From positions 5,518,001-5,582,000 of the forward strand of contig NC_090130.1 in NCBI RefSeq assembly GCF_040581485.1: DNA of 64,000 nucleotides, given 5' to 3'. A program made the translations under genes and the position numbers. This DNA comes from Linepithema humile. Lineage: Eukaryota; Arthropoda; Insecta; Hymenoptera; Formicidae. Below, piece by piece: positions 63,870 through 64,000 of this stretch (positions are counted from its first letter, which is position 1; the number at the start of each line of letters is the position of its first letter). The notes under the pieces are model-generated. The model did no database searches, was not told the DNA's origin, and was given only the letters and a program-made list of their open reading frames with translations.

Positions 63870-64000
63870 TTTACGATCCGAGAAAAATTTTTAATGTCCG
63901 AAAATTGCCTAAGTCCCACTAAGAGCGGTTTTAATGCCCCTTAAAAGCTTCTAAATTTTATTGTGAGTGAGCAGGATTTTTCGGATGTCGCGTTGCGTTC
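63870..64000. other. Right-edge sequence, nothing identified
   Basis: AT-rich sequence after the microprotein candidate. It may be 3' UTR or intron continuing off the window. No signal is visible. Confidence 0.5.

Noticed and set aside
1..64000. tRNA, rRNA, known conserved microRNAs, transposase or reverse-transcriptase genes
   Set aside because: I looked for B-box-like words, well-known insect microRNA seeds and polymerase or transposase motifs while reading and saw none that held up. A covariance-model and profile search would be decisive.

Overview
This is a piece of an AT-rich insect nuclear genome, most likely hymenopteran and ant-like. The evidence is spliced genes with GT-AG introns of 59-476 bp, conserved animal proteins, CpG-rich patches in an AT-rich background, microsatellites, and no operons or bacterial-type coding density. 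I cannot name the species from sequence alone.

Only the first 5 kb and the last 4 kb hold genes I can support well. At 634-2860 (+) lies the 3' nine-exon part of a secreted trypsin-like serine protease with two thrombospondin type-1 repeats ahead of the catalytic domain; its 5' exons are off the left edge. Tail-to-tail with it, at 3689-4697 (-), are the last three coding exons of the dynein-pathway chaperone NudC. The NudC N-terminal exons were not found. At 6278-6541 (+) there is a plausible but unrecognised terminal coding exon.

From about 7 to 60 kb I see no recognisable protein gene. This stretch looks like long introns or intergenic DNA, AT-rich with scattered CpG-rich patches (about 10.6-13.1, 15.6-16.3, 18.4-20.5, 26.1-27.4, 36.9-37.4, 39.3-41.4, 47.2-47.9, 49.4-50.1 and 58.5-61.7 kb). 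Several patches contain an arthropod-type initiator and/or a short ATG frame ending in a consensus splice donor, so some may be promoters and first exons. The long ORFs in these patches are open on several frames at once and look like chance.

The most striking structure is a composite repeat at 20722-22980 with Helitron-like ends: A|TC at the 5' end, and at the 3' end a GC-only hairpin ten bases before CTAG|T. Inside it are a 60-bp duplication, arrays of a 43-bp unit with a perfect 18-bp palindrome, about 18 copies of a 48-bp near-palindromic minisatellite, an AT-rich array, and a duplicated 223-bp 3' module. It has no transposase-sized coding frame apart from the repeat itself, so it would be non-autonomous.

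At the right end, a TATA-box plus initiator promoter (60980-61014) leads into a two-exon gene (61563-62093, +) whose predicted 100-residue protein I do not recognise. A second possible two-exon microprotein gene sits at 63607-63869.
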